A stretch of 64,000 nucleotides of DNA, from positions 1,178,001 to 1,242,000 of the forward strand of contig JARHVA010002371.1 of the NCBI GenBank assembly GCA_037957365.1, read 5' to 3'. Both the position numbers and the translations under genes were made by a program. Below the pieces are notes generated by a model, which was not told the DNA's origin, did no database searches, and saw only the letters and a list, made by a program, of their open reading frames with translations. Positions 47,096-59,109 of the stretch are shown one piece after another; positions within the stretch are counted from its first letter, which is position 1, and every line of letters starts with the position of its first letter. This DNA comes from Torreya grandis. Taxonomy: Eukaryota; Streptophyta; Pinopsida; Cupressales; Taxaceae.

Positions 47096-50000
47096 TTATT
47101 CTATCATGGAATCTCAGGGGGTTGAACAACATCCCTAGACAAAATGTTGTTCATAGATTAATTGATTCTCAGTTACCTGATGTGGTTTTTATCCAAGAAA
47201 CTAAGCTTACAGTGGATGGTTTAGAAAGTTATGCTTCATGCATTTGGCCCCAGGGAAATTGGTAGGGGGTGGGAGCTTGGAATAGTTCAGGGGGGGTTGC
47301 TTGCTTCTAGAACCTGAGGAAAGTTATCCCCTTATGGTGGATTTCTAGTCGATCCTCTATCTCTTTGGTTGCATCTTGTTTGGCAACTAGGGAAAGGTGC
47401 CTTCTATCCAATATTTATGCTCCTACTGATATTATAGGCAAGTCAAATCTTTGGGCTCATATTAGATGCATCTGAGCCTTAAACCCATATCTCCCATGAA
47501 TTTTGGCTAGTGATTTTAATTCAGTTATTAGTTTAGAGGAAAAATGGGGTGGAGTTGCCAGGTTGGACCCCTTTGCATATCTTTTCAGGGATATGATAGA
47601 TTCATTGAATCTCATTGATGTGAAGCCAAATAATGGTATCTTTACATGGAATAATAGGAGATGTGGTGCCGAGGCTATCTTAGAAAGGCTTGATAGATTT
47701 TTGGTTTCCTATTATTAGATGAATGGCAGGTTGATTACCAGTTCAAAAATTCTTGATTGGAGAGGCTCCGATCACTGGCCTATCAAGCTCTTAGTTATGG
47801 CTTATGGGGTTTCCAAAAACCCATCTTTTAAATTTTAGTTAATGTAGTTAAGAGATCATTCTTTATAGGACCTTATGGTGGAGTGGTGGTATGAGGGGAT
47901 GCCTGCCCATGGGATGACAATGTTCACTTTCTGTAAGAGACTTCAGCATGTGAAGTATAGGCTTAAGAAGTGGAATAAAAAATGTTTTGGAAACCTACAG
48001 GATCAGAGGATTTCTACTTAGGCTAAGTTAGACAACATAACTTGGTTGATTTAGGATCAAGGGAGGACCCTTGATCTTAGTGAAGCTGATTCCTTGGCTC
48101 TTAAAGGATTAGAAGAGCGAGAGCTTCGGGAGGAGATCTTCTAGAAGTAAAAATCTTGGATTGACTGGCTACAGGAGGGGGATAGGAACACTGCATTCTT
48201 TCATAATTTGGTTAAGGCTCAGAGACAGGGAAATTATTTCTCCTCTTTGATCTCTCCTAAAGGGGCTCATCTCTCATCCAATGTTGATATTTCTAGGGCC
48301 GCGGTCAACTATTTTTCAAACCTCTTTTCTAAGGAGGGTCTTGTTGCTAGGGATGAAGAGAGGGTGATCTTGGATTACATTCCTCACCTGGTCTCTATGG
48401 AGATGAATGAAGCTCTCGTATAGCCTATTTTGCTTTTTGAGTTGGAGGGGGTGGTGTTTAACATGAAAAAAAGGTAAGGCTCCCAGCCCTAATGGGTTTT
48501 CGATTGAGTTCTTTTAAGAATTTTGGGAAATAATAAAGTTTGATCTCCTTGAGTTGGTTCAAGAATCTCATAGGAATAAACAAATGCTCAGGTCCATGAA
48601 TTCTACTTTTTTGGTGCTCATACCTAAGCAGGAGGGGGCTAATCAGTTGACTCAATTCATACCTATTGCACTATGTAATGTTGCTTATAAGATCATTACC
48701 AAGCTGATTGTGGAGAGACTTAAGCCTCTTCTTAGTACTTTGATCTCTATGGAGCAGGGGGGTTTTGTTGAAGGAAGACAAATTTTGGATGGTGTAGTGG
48801 TGGCAATGGAAGCTATTCATTTGATGGCTAATTCTAAGGAGAGGGATATGTTTATAAAGCTCAACATGGCTAAAGCTTATGATCAGGTGAGCTGGGAGTT
48901 CTTACAGAGCATTCTTTTAGTGTTTGGCTTTGTTGAGGAGTGGGTGAACTAAATTTTGAGCCGTGTGACCTCTTCTTCCTTTTTAGTTCTTGTAAATGGG
49001 GAACCATCTGATTTGTTTAGTGTTTCTTGGGGGCTTTGGCAAGGGGACCCTCTATCTCCGTATTTATTCATTTTAATGGTAGAGGGTCTTGGAAGATTTA
49101 TTAAGTCTCAAGTGGGACGAGGCCTTATTCAAGGTTAGAGATGGAATGACTCTCTTCCTCCCTATTCTCACCTTCAATTTGTGGATGATATTGTGTTGAT
49201 GGGCATTGCCAAAATTAGTGAAGATATGAACTTCAAATGAGCCTTAGACATCTATTTGAAGGCTTCAAGTCAATGTATTAATGATGAAAAATCTTCCATA
49301 TATTTCTTCAATACCCCCCAGCCTATTCAAATTAGGATTGCCAGGATCCTTAGATTTTAGATTGGTTCTCTTCCCTTGATATACGTTGGGGTACCCTTGT
49401 CTTTGGGATCTCAGTATCGAGTATATTGGCAAGGAATATTGGATAAGTTTCAGAGTAAAGTCAGTCATTGGACTCTCAGGTGGCTTTCTTTTGCTAGGAG
49501 ACTGGTTCTTCTAAAGATGGTGGTGCAGTCTCTTCCTATTTACAGGTGTTGTGTGCAAGTTCCTCCTTCTAGCTTTATGAGGGATTTTGATGCTCTTTCT
49601 CGGTAGTTTCTTTGGTCTAGCACACTCATCTCTTCAAAGTGGAGTCTAGTTAAGTGGGAGTATGTTTGTAGGCCAAAGCATGTTGGTGGACTTGGTCTTA
49701 AGTCTATGGCATTTATTGTCACGACCCTGGCTGCTAAGCTGTATTAGAGGTGGTGTACCAATCAAAAATCAGATTGGGCCAAGATTCTTACTCACAATTA
49801 TTTTCCTAGTGTGGATAGCTCAAATGTGCCACAGCTTGCTTTGATGGGTAAAGGATCTTGTGTTTGGAATACCCTTAAGAAGGGAGCTCAGCTGATTAAG
49901 GAGGGGCTTTTTTGGATTTGCAATAGTGGCTCAGATGCTCTATTTTGGCATGACTCTTGGGATGGCCACCCGCCCATGATTTCTATCTTTCCTTAGCTTT

Positions 50001-51395
50001 AGCCTCTTTGCCACACTTTTACTAATGTTGGCTAGTGTAAGGTGGAGCATTTCAAGACTGTTAAGCACTTAGGTCATGTGGAGATGACTTGTTGGAAGGA
50101 TTCTCAAGAGTGGCCTACTGGTGGCTCTGATGAGGACTGTGCTCTTCTTTCTCATGTGCTAAAGGATAGGTTTTGTAGCTCCCTCAATGGAAGGGATGTT
50201 TTGTCTTGGAGTCCTAGCCCAAAAGGCAAATTCTCTATGGCTCAAGGCTATGCTATACTTGATAGGAACCTACATGGTACAGCTGAAGTGCACTAGTGGA
50301 AGAAGGTTTGGAATAACTTCTCTTGGCCTAAATGTAATTTTTTCTTATGGTTGTTGGTTCAGAAGAAATGTCTCATTGGGAGAATCTTCGCAAAAGAGGC
50401 TTTCAGGGACCTTCTGTTTGCTTCTTATGTGCGTATAGTGAAGAGTGTACCTCTCACTTGTTTTTTCTTTGCCCTTTCTTGAGGGATATATGGCATAGAT
50501 GGTGGGAGGCTTGGAGTCATGGGTGTATTCATGCCACTTCTCTTAGTGACTTTTGGGAAAGCTTGGGCAGACCTCCAGCGAAGACTTCCTTCTTGCAGGT
50601 TGCCTGGATGGTTGGGCCAATTTTTATTCTTTGGAACCTCTGGTTGGAAAGGAACCATATAATTTTTTGTGACTCTAAGTTAGATAGCCTTCAGTTGTGG
50701 AAGAAGATTCTTAGTAGGCTTCAGGAGACTATCTTTGCAAAATGTGATATGTCTGAAAGCATAGATCTTTGTGATCAAGCTATTGTGAGGAATTTAAACC
50801 TGGATGGCAATAATCAGGGAGGCACTCTTAGGAAAAGGCCTTGCCATGGTAAGCAACGTGTATGTAGGGTTGGTTGATGGACTCCTCCCTTGGATAGGAT
50901 CTTGAAGATTAATATAGATGGGTCTTCTCAGGGGAATCCTGGTCATGTTGGTATTGGGGCTATAGGTAGAAGTAACGATGGTGAGGTAGTTTTCCTTTTC
51001 TCTATTTATAAGGGCCAACAATCAAATAATTTGATGGAGGCCCTTGCTATTAAGACTGATGTTGAGAGAGGTTGCTCTTTAGGCTGGAAATAGATCATAT
51101 GTGAGTTTGACTCTCAAATTGTTGTTAACATGCTAAATAACTAGAGTTTGGAGAATGTTAATTGGAAATTAGCCTCTCTAGCCAGACAAATTTTCAATTC
51201 TATGTAGTTCTTTGGATTCTATCTCCTTTTGTCATATCCCTCACGAATAGACTATAACTATAGATTGTTTTGTAAAGTGGGCTATAGAGAATGAGGATAG
51301 CTAGGATATTAGCGGAAGGGATGAGCTACCTTTGGATTATCATGGGATTTTTGATTAGCTATTATTAGAGGATAGGAATATGTAGTGTTGAGGTG
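47092..51395 (+). pseudogene. LINE ORF2: endonuclease, reverse transcriptase, RNase H
   Basis: ORF2 nicks the target and copies the RNA there. It starts at ATG 47092, overlapping the ORF1 stop as ATGA. Domains: apurinic-type endonuclease 47092-47800 (SWNLRGLNN, IQETKL, ASDFNSV, SDHWP all present); linker; RT from about 48470 (KAPSPNGFSIEFF, FIPIALCNVAYKIITKL, QGGFVEGRQILDG, LWQGDPLSPYLFIL, and catalytic FVDDIV at about 49180); thumb and C-terminal region with zf-RVT at about 50390-50500 (VCFLC ... CTSHLFFLC); RNase H from about 50900 (INIDGSSQGNPGHVGIGAI) to about 51390. Frameshifts lie in the A run near 48468, near 50380 and near 51210. Stops are mostly TAG, for example 47836, 47845 and 47866. 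Confidence 0.92.
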
Positions 51396-51466
51396 GGCCT
51401 TTGGCCTTTGCTTTGTAATTTGGATTTGATTGAATAAATTTTTACCCCTTTTCTTCAAAAAAAAAT
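51396..51466 (+). other. LINE 3' UTR and A tail
   Basis: Contains AATAAA-like GAATAAATT at about 51431-51439 (possible poly(A) signal), then TTCTTC and nine A residues before the target duplication. Confidence 0.8.
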
Positions 51467-51483
51467 ATTGACTTGTTTTGAAA
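51467..51483 (+). repeat. Right target-site duplication of the LINE
   Basis: ATTGACTTGTTTTGAAA; see the left copy at 45359-45375. Confidence 0.88.
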
Positions 51484-54452
51484 TAAACATAAGGAGAATC
51501 CTTGAGGATATTGTCATTTAAGAGGATGATAACACATTCTATAACAAAAAACCAAATCTCATCAAAAGAAGTATATGAATCCTAAATAACATTACCTTTA
51601 ATAACTAGAAGAAAACTATCATTAAATGAGATTTGAATATCATTATTAGGTGGATATTAACTCATCTTGGTAGCTAAATTAATAAATGAATCCATGAATA
51701 ATTACACTAATCCATTTACTCCTCTTAAGGAATTTATACTCTAGATTTGTAGCATCTCGAACCACCCATGTAGCCTCATAGTACACTTGTGTGATTGTGT
51801 GGCATATTGTGGAGGGGGGAGAGGGACTTAATTGAAAAAAATAGGTTGAGGGCTGTTAGTTAATTGGTTGATAAGGAGAGTAACATAATTTATGAAAGGT
51901 AATTTGGGCATTTATGCACTTGACCAACAAGAGAGGGTAATTATGGATATATATAGTTGGATCCATTAGGGAAGAACTCACCTAATGAAGGGCCAATATT
52001 AGATAGGTTTGATAATGTATAAATAATAGGTCTCGGTGGAATGATTATGCAAGGTAGGTAGTATCATAGGTAGTCTTGGTGGTCAATATTTTTATTGAAA
52101 AATGTAATTTTTTATCCAAGCTATAATAGAGTTCCATGAAATGATTCCATATGTATTTATCTATATGAAAGGAGTATTAAACTACCAATTAATAAGAGGA
52201 GGTATGCATAATAAGGAGGTTTTGTATAATGATCCTACCCCTCAAGATGCCTAACATATCATACAAATCTTTAGTGTGTGCAAGCACATTAGATATTTTT
52301 TTCCACATGGAATTTTTTCGCTACTTCATGAATTCTAGGAAATATTTTCTAGGTGTATGCCATATTAGATCACCTATGATACAAAGGGGGTAAAATTAAG
52401 AATTTCCTTTTATATTTGTTACTCATGTTAGACATTCATTCATGGACACACTTTCACCACATACTTAGACTTGACACACTTAACACACCTTCATTACATT
52501 CATATTCAAAACATCATATTAAAATATAGACTCACACTTGAAATCTAAAATAATTGACTTGATAGGATTAATACATCACATTAAATAGTTATAGACTCTC
52601 ATACAATCCCTCCTAGATTGATAAAAAATTATGTTCTACTATTAGAGAGTTCTCCTTCCCAACACACTCCTCTCTCCAAACTAGCTTTCCTCTCTAAATA
52701 TTATATCCCCTTAACATCTAAGGATTCATGGGGCATATATTCAACTTAAATGACATCAACATACCATACAAAAGTTTGGAAGTTTTAATTTTTTAGGATT
52801 AAATGCCAAACTATTAGTAATAATTCCTTCTATACATCACACAATAGAGATAGTCATATATAAATATCTAACATTACTGTAGTACCATTTCATAATAAGA
52901 GACTTGCCATGTAGGATTAATATTAAAACACTAATCATCTCCAAAATTATTAGCTACCCAAGTGCCACTATGGTAAAAAAAACCAAACTACTAACGCCCA
53001 TTTGCTCAAGTGACATTTTCTGTCTAAATGACATTTTCTAATATCATAAATTCACTACTATTTATCCAAACTAATCAAAAATTTGAAAAAAAATGATTTT
53101 AATATACATTTTATATCATCTCATCAAATTTGAAAATCCAATTCATAATGGGATTAAATAACCTACTTGTCAAGTGGCATAGATTAGACATATAATGTAA
53201 ACTGATAGAAATAGATGGTACAATAACTTGTAACTCCAAATCAGTTGAAATTTATTGCATAGCTTGTAATTTTCTAGGTAATATTACCTCACCAAATTCA
53301 TCCATCCAATTATTCATTTCATTCAAAAATCATTATTTATAATGTTTTGTGTCTTAACAATCTACATAGATTGATAGAAATAAATAAAATATCTTTATAA
53401 TTTTCCCACTATTGGCACAAAATTTTATTAAGGGATAAATAGATGTTTATCATCAAAAATTAGGGGATGAATTAAATATCATATTATTAGGTGGATTTAC
53501 CTTTTTTGAAATCCAAAATAATGTCACAATGTAAAATATTTGCAAATAAATTGAGCTTCATTAGGGTAGTACTTTTAACCTAAAAGTATGAAAAGGTTGA
53601 AGAAAGGAAAATATAATAGAGAGGTCAATAGGGGAAGTATATTTTTAAAATTTAGGAAAGACAACACAACCAATACGCTGAATCCATAAACCTATTGGAA
53701 ATGTCAAGATAATTGGAGTGTAATTTCTAATGGAAAATCTCTCTCATTCAATGGATATTAAAGACATAAATACATTTATAAAAATGCACAACATACACCA
53801 AAATGAACATATAACTAATAGCATAAAATAATGATCTATTTTTATTTCTTTGCTAAAAAGTAAAGTGTTTACTTTCTAACTCCACTGAGATTTCTCCAAA
53901 AATGAAAAATACAAACATAAATTCAAAAATAAATGCTATAATGAAAATTTTGAGATTACTAATTAGTTCATAAAAGAATTGATAACATTATGAAGATAAA
54001 TAATTGAATATATGCAAATAGTACATAAATACATTATTTGCATAGAAATCCTTAAATGCAAAGTTTTCAAAAGATTTCCTTTGTATTTGATCTTTGATAG
54101 ATTACAAATGTAATTTCCAATTTTAGAAGTTTTCTTAGAAATTTATAACTATCAAGACCCTAAAATTGAGTCCCTAACTAATATTTATAGCTTGAAATGG
54201 TTTTTACGATGCATAACCACCTTTTTTGCATATTAAGGACTTGTAAAAATATATTAGTGAACTTGCACATCTAGAAACTTGTAAAAATGCGTTGATCAAT
54301 TGCACAATTTGAAAATTTACTTTGTGATTCTTACAACTTGTAAAAGCATGTTAACAAATTTACATGACATGAAAAAGTGCAATAGCAAATTTGCATGACT
54401 TAAAACTTGAAAAAATACTTTATTATAATTGCACGAGATATAATGTGAAAAT
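51484..54452. other. Anonymous region; possible LTR remnant at 51808-52260
   Basis: No coding domain. A purine run (GTGGAGGGGGGAGAGGGA, about 51808-51826) followed by a TATA-like GTATAAATAATAGG at about 52017 would fit a polypurine tract and LTR on the plus strand, but no LTR partner was found. The rest (52300-54452) is AT-rich with nothing recognisable. It would be the place for the 3' LTR of the minus-strand element at 54453-61436, which I could not identify. Confidence 0.35.
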
Positions 54453-57400
54453 TAAAATTACATAATATGATATGAAAATCCTAAGTTATGGACTCGAGCA
54501 AACATCTTTGATAATGAGAAATCCTTCTATCTGTTGTTGGAGCTTCTTTTCTCACCTTGATACTTTTCAAATCTCTACATTATCTCAAGGACCTTTTCTT
54601 CATCAAGACCATCTAAATATGTGAAATCCACCTATGTATCACAATGTAGCTCCACCATTTTTTCATCTATGGAAAGATGTTTCTTCACTATTGTATATAG
54701 ATTATCGAAGTTGAATTGATACTTGACCAGTTGACGAATTGGTCTAAAATCGAAAGCAGACTTAGGAGTTAGAATCTCCTCAATGTTCTTCTTAAATTGG
54801 TTGATTAAAAATTCTATAAATATCATTTTAATATGATTGTCAATGATTATGCAATTAATTTTCTCGAGTGATTCTATTATCTTGATAATAGCATCCTCCC
54901 ATCGATTTAAAATTGAAGAAATTATAAATACCTTCTTTGATGATACAAATTCTAAATCTTGTATATTCAATAAATTTAGGTAGAAATACAACTTCTTTTT
55001 TCTCAATTAATTTTACTTAAACAAGATCATATGAATTAATTTTATAGAATTATTTCAATTAGAGAAGTAATTCTTCCCATTTTTGCACCTCCTTATTATA
55101 CTTGTCTTCTACCTTTGCATCATCATATTTTGATTGGATCTCAAAATATAGATCCATAATAGCTTGAATAGAACTGATTCCAAGTTGTAAAATTTCTTCT
55201 GACCAATGTTTTTTTGCTTTACCCATGGTTCCAATTTATTCTTACACATTCAATGTTTTAATAACTAAGATCTGATGAACAACTGAAGAAGAATATTGAA
55301 TTGGCTTAATCAATTTTCTAAACTAATGATTTCAATTATTCAACTTTCTCTTTGAGTTAATATTTGGTAACTTTATCATGGTCTATTTTATTAAACAAAG
55401 TTTTAATATTAATTTAAACTAATTCCTTAATTCCTTCCCTGTAGCTTTTCCCAAATATATTTTTGTTATTTGATAATTTAAAGTGTCAACACTATCCTTG
55501 TCCTTCTCTATAGGGGAACAACTACTTTTGCATAATTTTCTCCATTTTCTTTGATTATTTTTGTCATAATTTTAGGTTTCTTGATTACCCATGGAGGAAT
55601 AGAATATATTGCATTGAAATTAATTTATTTTGGTTATAAAAGCTTCTTCCTTTTCTTCACCACTTCATCAAGCCAATTAGTAACCTCGATATTGACAATA
55701 GATTATTATATTTGGACAGACTCATATTTTATGGAAGCATCAAGAAAGAGAAGAATATTTTCTAGAGGTTGGACCTCTTATGATATGATTTCATCGTTTC
55801 CTTATTCAACCAGAGAACTTAGGGTTTTTTATGAAGTTTCAAGAATCAATTCAAAATTTGGTGGAGGATGTAGACATAGAGAATCATTAGGTTGATTTGG
55901 GGATGTTAGTAACAATGAAGAGTCAAATGTGTGGAATTGTTGAATAGTATTTATTAATAAAATTGGAGGTTGAATAAGACTATCAAGAGGAACCTCTTTA
56001 GCAATAGATTAATTAGAGAAAAAAATATTTATTTCCAAACCTTTTGGTTTTTAACCTAATAGGCTTAGAGCTTGAAGTAATTGTTGAGATAGTTTGTTTT
56101 TTCTCCTCTCCTTCTGTCTCAAGAAGATCTTCACTTTTAGTCATTTGAGATGTCTTGGCTTATGCTTTATGTTGTTTATGGAATCTTCCTATTTCATCTT
56201 ATATTATTGTTGGTGGTGGAAATCCTCCTGATCAACATTTACTCCATTTTTCAACCACCATAATGTTCTCTCAAGAACACCCTAAATTATACGTACAAGA
56301 GAAATTGACTCTTTCTTACTCTAATCAATCTTTGGAATTGGTTCAGATTCGAGTTTTTATTTTATGAAAATTAGGGTCTAAATTATATTCATCATCAAGT
56401 ATTTTCTTAGAGACTTTTGCAATCCCAAATTCAATAATTTGTTTCACTGTGAATCGTGAGTAATCCTTGATCCTCACATCCTTTTCATCATTATAGTCTA
56501 TTTAATAGTCCTCAAAATGAGGAACATGATGATTTGAAGCCTTGAGAACATGTTTCATTAATCTTATTATATCAAATGAATCCCTACTTTGAAATGGCCT
56601 TGTAGTGACACATATCATTTCTTCCTCAATTATCTTTGGTTTAGCTAGTGACGAGCGTGTATCTACTGATGGAGATAGGAAATTTCACTCCAAATTTATG
56701 TTTACTAGCTAGGAATGTGTGAGTCTCAGCTAATTTTATTACCAATTCCATTAGGTTCCATCTATCATCAACATAATTATGGAGAATATAAGGTGATATC
56801 TCACACCCATAAACCCTCAAATAATAAAAAGTTGAGAACTAGATAAACCAAGCTCCCTATCTAGAAATCTATGTTGTTGCTTCCATATAAATTCTCATGT
56901 TATAAGGTTCATTTTAAAACATTTGAATAACTTATTGAATGAATTCATGATTCACCCTCTTAAAATGATATTGAATTTAGTTTACTATGAGCTAAGGGTA
57001 AAATTCATATATCTTAGAGGTCTTGATGTTTCCCACTTGATTTAATCCACCATAAAATCTCCTCATAACAACTGCATAAACTAAGTATGAAGTCATGTAG
57101 AATCTAAAAATTGTTTTGAATTCAATCATTTGATTATGGATTGAGTCATTGATCAACTAACCCCAATTGATATATTGCTTATTCTGATGAATAATCCATA
57201 TGTACCTATACATATAAGTATAAAAGTATTTTGCCTTTAGGCTTCTAACTACCCTATGTAAAAATGCGATGATATCATTTACTTCATTCATGAATTCAAA
57301 CCTTGAAAGATTATTTGGAATCCTTATTTTTTAATGTTTAGGATTTATGAGCCATTGTTTATTTACCCATTTCACACAATAATTGGTATTATCATCCTAG

Positions 57401-57845
57401 AACTACTGAGCTAAACTAGGAGATAAGTTCACATGTGATTATCATTTGATAGACTATAATAACTTCTCAGGAGATAAACATATGATATAATCTTATTTTA
57501 GATTTAACACTTGTCTCTTCTCAAGTTCATAGTGTTCAAATATGGTTAAGACCAATTATGGGCTTTGCACTGAGGTCAAAAAACTAGATGCATTTGCCAA
57601 TCTACTATCATGTATACTCTAACCATAGTTTATCTTATGAACCTCATTGATTATGTTTAAGAAATCGTCCATATTAATATGCCATATATCTATGTCTATT
57701 AAATTATTATTTTTTTACTCTAGAATTGATAGAGGAATGACACCCTAAAATAACTACTTCATATTCGATTCCTATTCTCCTTGCAGAATATTCAGAGGAT
57801 GAGTTTTCTTCAATGTGCCCTTAGTAGAAGTCTTGGATGTTGACA
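54453..57845 (-). pseudogene. Orphan large reading frame, unknown protein of about 1,100 codons
   Basis: I do not recognise this gene. The minus strand carries one long decayed coding frame from ATG 57843-57845 (MSTSKTSTKGTLKKTHPL) to about 54453. Segment 1 (57845 to about 56695) is compact and aromatic-rich: VKWVNKQWLINPKH near 57365, FLHRVVRSLKAKYFYTYMYR near 57240, FYMTSYLVYAVVMRRFYGG near 57080, SPYILHNYVDDRWNLMELVI near 56780. A one-base shift near 56690 leads into segment 2 (ASNHHVPHFEDY, DVRIKDYSRFTVKQIIEFGI, to about 56380; later KSEDLLETEGEE). A Pro/Asn/Ser-rich linker follows (55990-55850), then a lysine-rich helical C-terminus (55560-54453), whose best piece is 54632-55006 (FDFRPIRQLVKYQFNFDNLY). 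It lies directly downstream, in the same sense, of a Ty3/gypsy integrase, so an env-position extra ORF is likely. No signal peptide or clear membrane span is visible. Confidence 0.65.
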
Positions 57846-57949
57846 TCACAAAAAATCACACCTCCTCTTTAATGATCCTACGTTATATTGTAGTTAACCA
57901 AGAGGATCTATCAAGAAAATCAGAAAAAACCTTGCTTTTCAAGAAAGGT

Positions 57950-57995
57950 GCTTACATAGGAGAGGGAATTTGATGGGGTGTTTATAGTAGTGTCA
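57950..57995 (-). promoter_or_regulatory. Possible TATA box and leader of the orphan frame
   Basis: The minus strand reads ACTATAAACACCCC at about 57978-57991, then a pyrimidine-rich CAAATTCCCTCTCC, about 110-140 bp before the ATG at 57845. Spacing fits a plant core promoter with a short leader; no transcript data exist here. Confidence 0.45.
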
Positions 57996-58019
57996 AGTTT
58001 TGGGGGTAGTGAAAGCACT

Positions 58020-58222
58020 TCCATTGAGTTCTGATGGATGTGTTTAAAGCACCATTAGGTTAAAATAGTGGTATCTACAATACCATTAGGTTATGATAGT
58101 GGTGTTTATAACCTAAGTTATGATAGGGTTGTTTACGTGCATGTTGAACTCCATTGATTGTGTTTGTAACACCAACGAGTCTTGATAGTGGTGATTATAA
58201 GGTATATGGGTTCTATTGATGG
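58020..58222. repeat. Degenerate tandem repeat upstream of the orphan frame
   Basis: About six imperfect units of 28-36 bp, each with GTGTTTATAACACCATTAGG-like text followed by TTATGATAGTG. The array lies just upstream (minus sense) of the TATA-like box. Confidence 0.75.
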
Positions 58223-59109
58223 TTATTTCAAGGTAATCAACCCCCACTATAGGTATTTGTAACACTTTTATATTCTTCTAGGTGTGTAAACACATGTCCA
58301 TAATTTTAAGGGGCCTCAAACATTTTTGTAAATTTGAACTTAAATAAGCATCTTTATCAAAATTTCCCAAGTTTTTTACAATGCTTGATTTTAAATTGAT
58401 CAATTTCCCCAAAAATGAATAATAATTCATTGACCAATTTTGAATTTTGTTATTTTTGACCTTTTTAACCATTATTCAAAAACTGTGACAATAGTTGGCT
58501 CCGAATAGGGATCTCAAAATGTAAGGATTGAGAGAAGAATTCTAGAATCTAGTTTTGAAGATTAGTGTACTTCCATTGGGTCATGAAGTCATCTAAAATT
58601 TAATAATACAAACTATTTGAGAATCATTATATCATCTATTTGGATTTGACCAATTGATAGCTAATTTACTAATCTTAATCATATGTGAAATGAATATTCA
58701 TTTCTAGGTCAAATCCTATGCTATAGATTTGAATATCTCAATCTGACCAATTGACTACTAGTTCACCAATCTCAATCGTATGATAAAAAATATCAATCAT
58801 ATGATACATTAACATGTGTTATTGGGTTATATCCCCTTGAAGAAGACTCTGATTTTTATTACTCATTCACTTGAAGATGATGAGAAATTATTAATTTCGG
58901 AAGTTAAACAAACTCTTGACCTTGAAATTTTATAAGACTAAAGATATGTGCCTTATTTGACCTTGGATTAAACTTAGAAAAGAAGACCAATACATAGAAA
59001 AGGGAGGAACAATAGACAATTTGTTGTGCTTATTGAAAAATAACACACATGCACAAGAAAAATAAAAATAGGGCAAGGGAAACAAGCCAAAAATATATGT
59101 ACATATTTA
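58223..59109 (-). other. Spacer between integrase and the orphan frame
   Basis: Holds a 64-codon minus-strand frame at 58278-58472 (MVKKVKNNKIQNWSMNYYSF), unrecognised and possibly chance. Two related AT-rich blocks at 58640-58690 and 58735-58790 (both with GACCAATTGA, then CACCAATCTCAATC or ACTAATCTTAATC) are a local duplication. Confidence 0.45.

Larger units (their letters stand above)
45376..51466 (+). mobile_element. Near full-length L1-type LINE
   Basis: A non-LTR retrotransposon of about 6.1 kb with a G+C-richer 5' UTR, ORF1, ORF2, 3' UTR and a 9-base A tail (51457-51465). It is flanked by a 17-bp target duplication, so both ends are original. Base composition differs from the AT-rich surroundings. 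Domain order (DUF4283/zinc knuckle; endonuclease, RT, zf-RVT, RNase H) is that of plant L1 elements with an acquired plant-type RNase H. Several stops and a few frameshifts make it inactive, but it is one of the better preserved elements here. Confidence 0.94.

Noticed and set aside
55551..56367. Plus-strand frames of 114 and 70 codons
   Set aside because: They lie opposite the long minus-strand orphan track and share no motif with known proteins.
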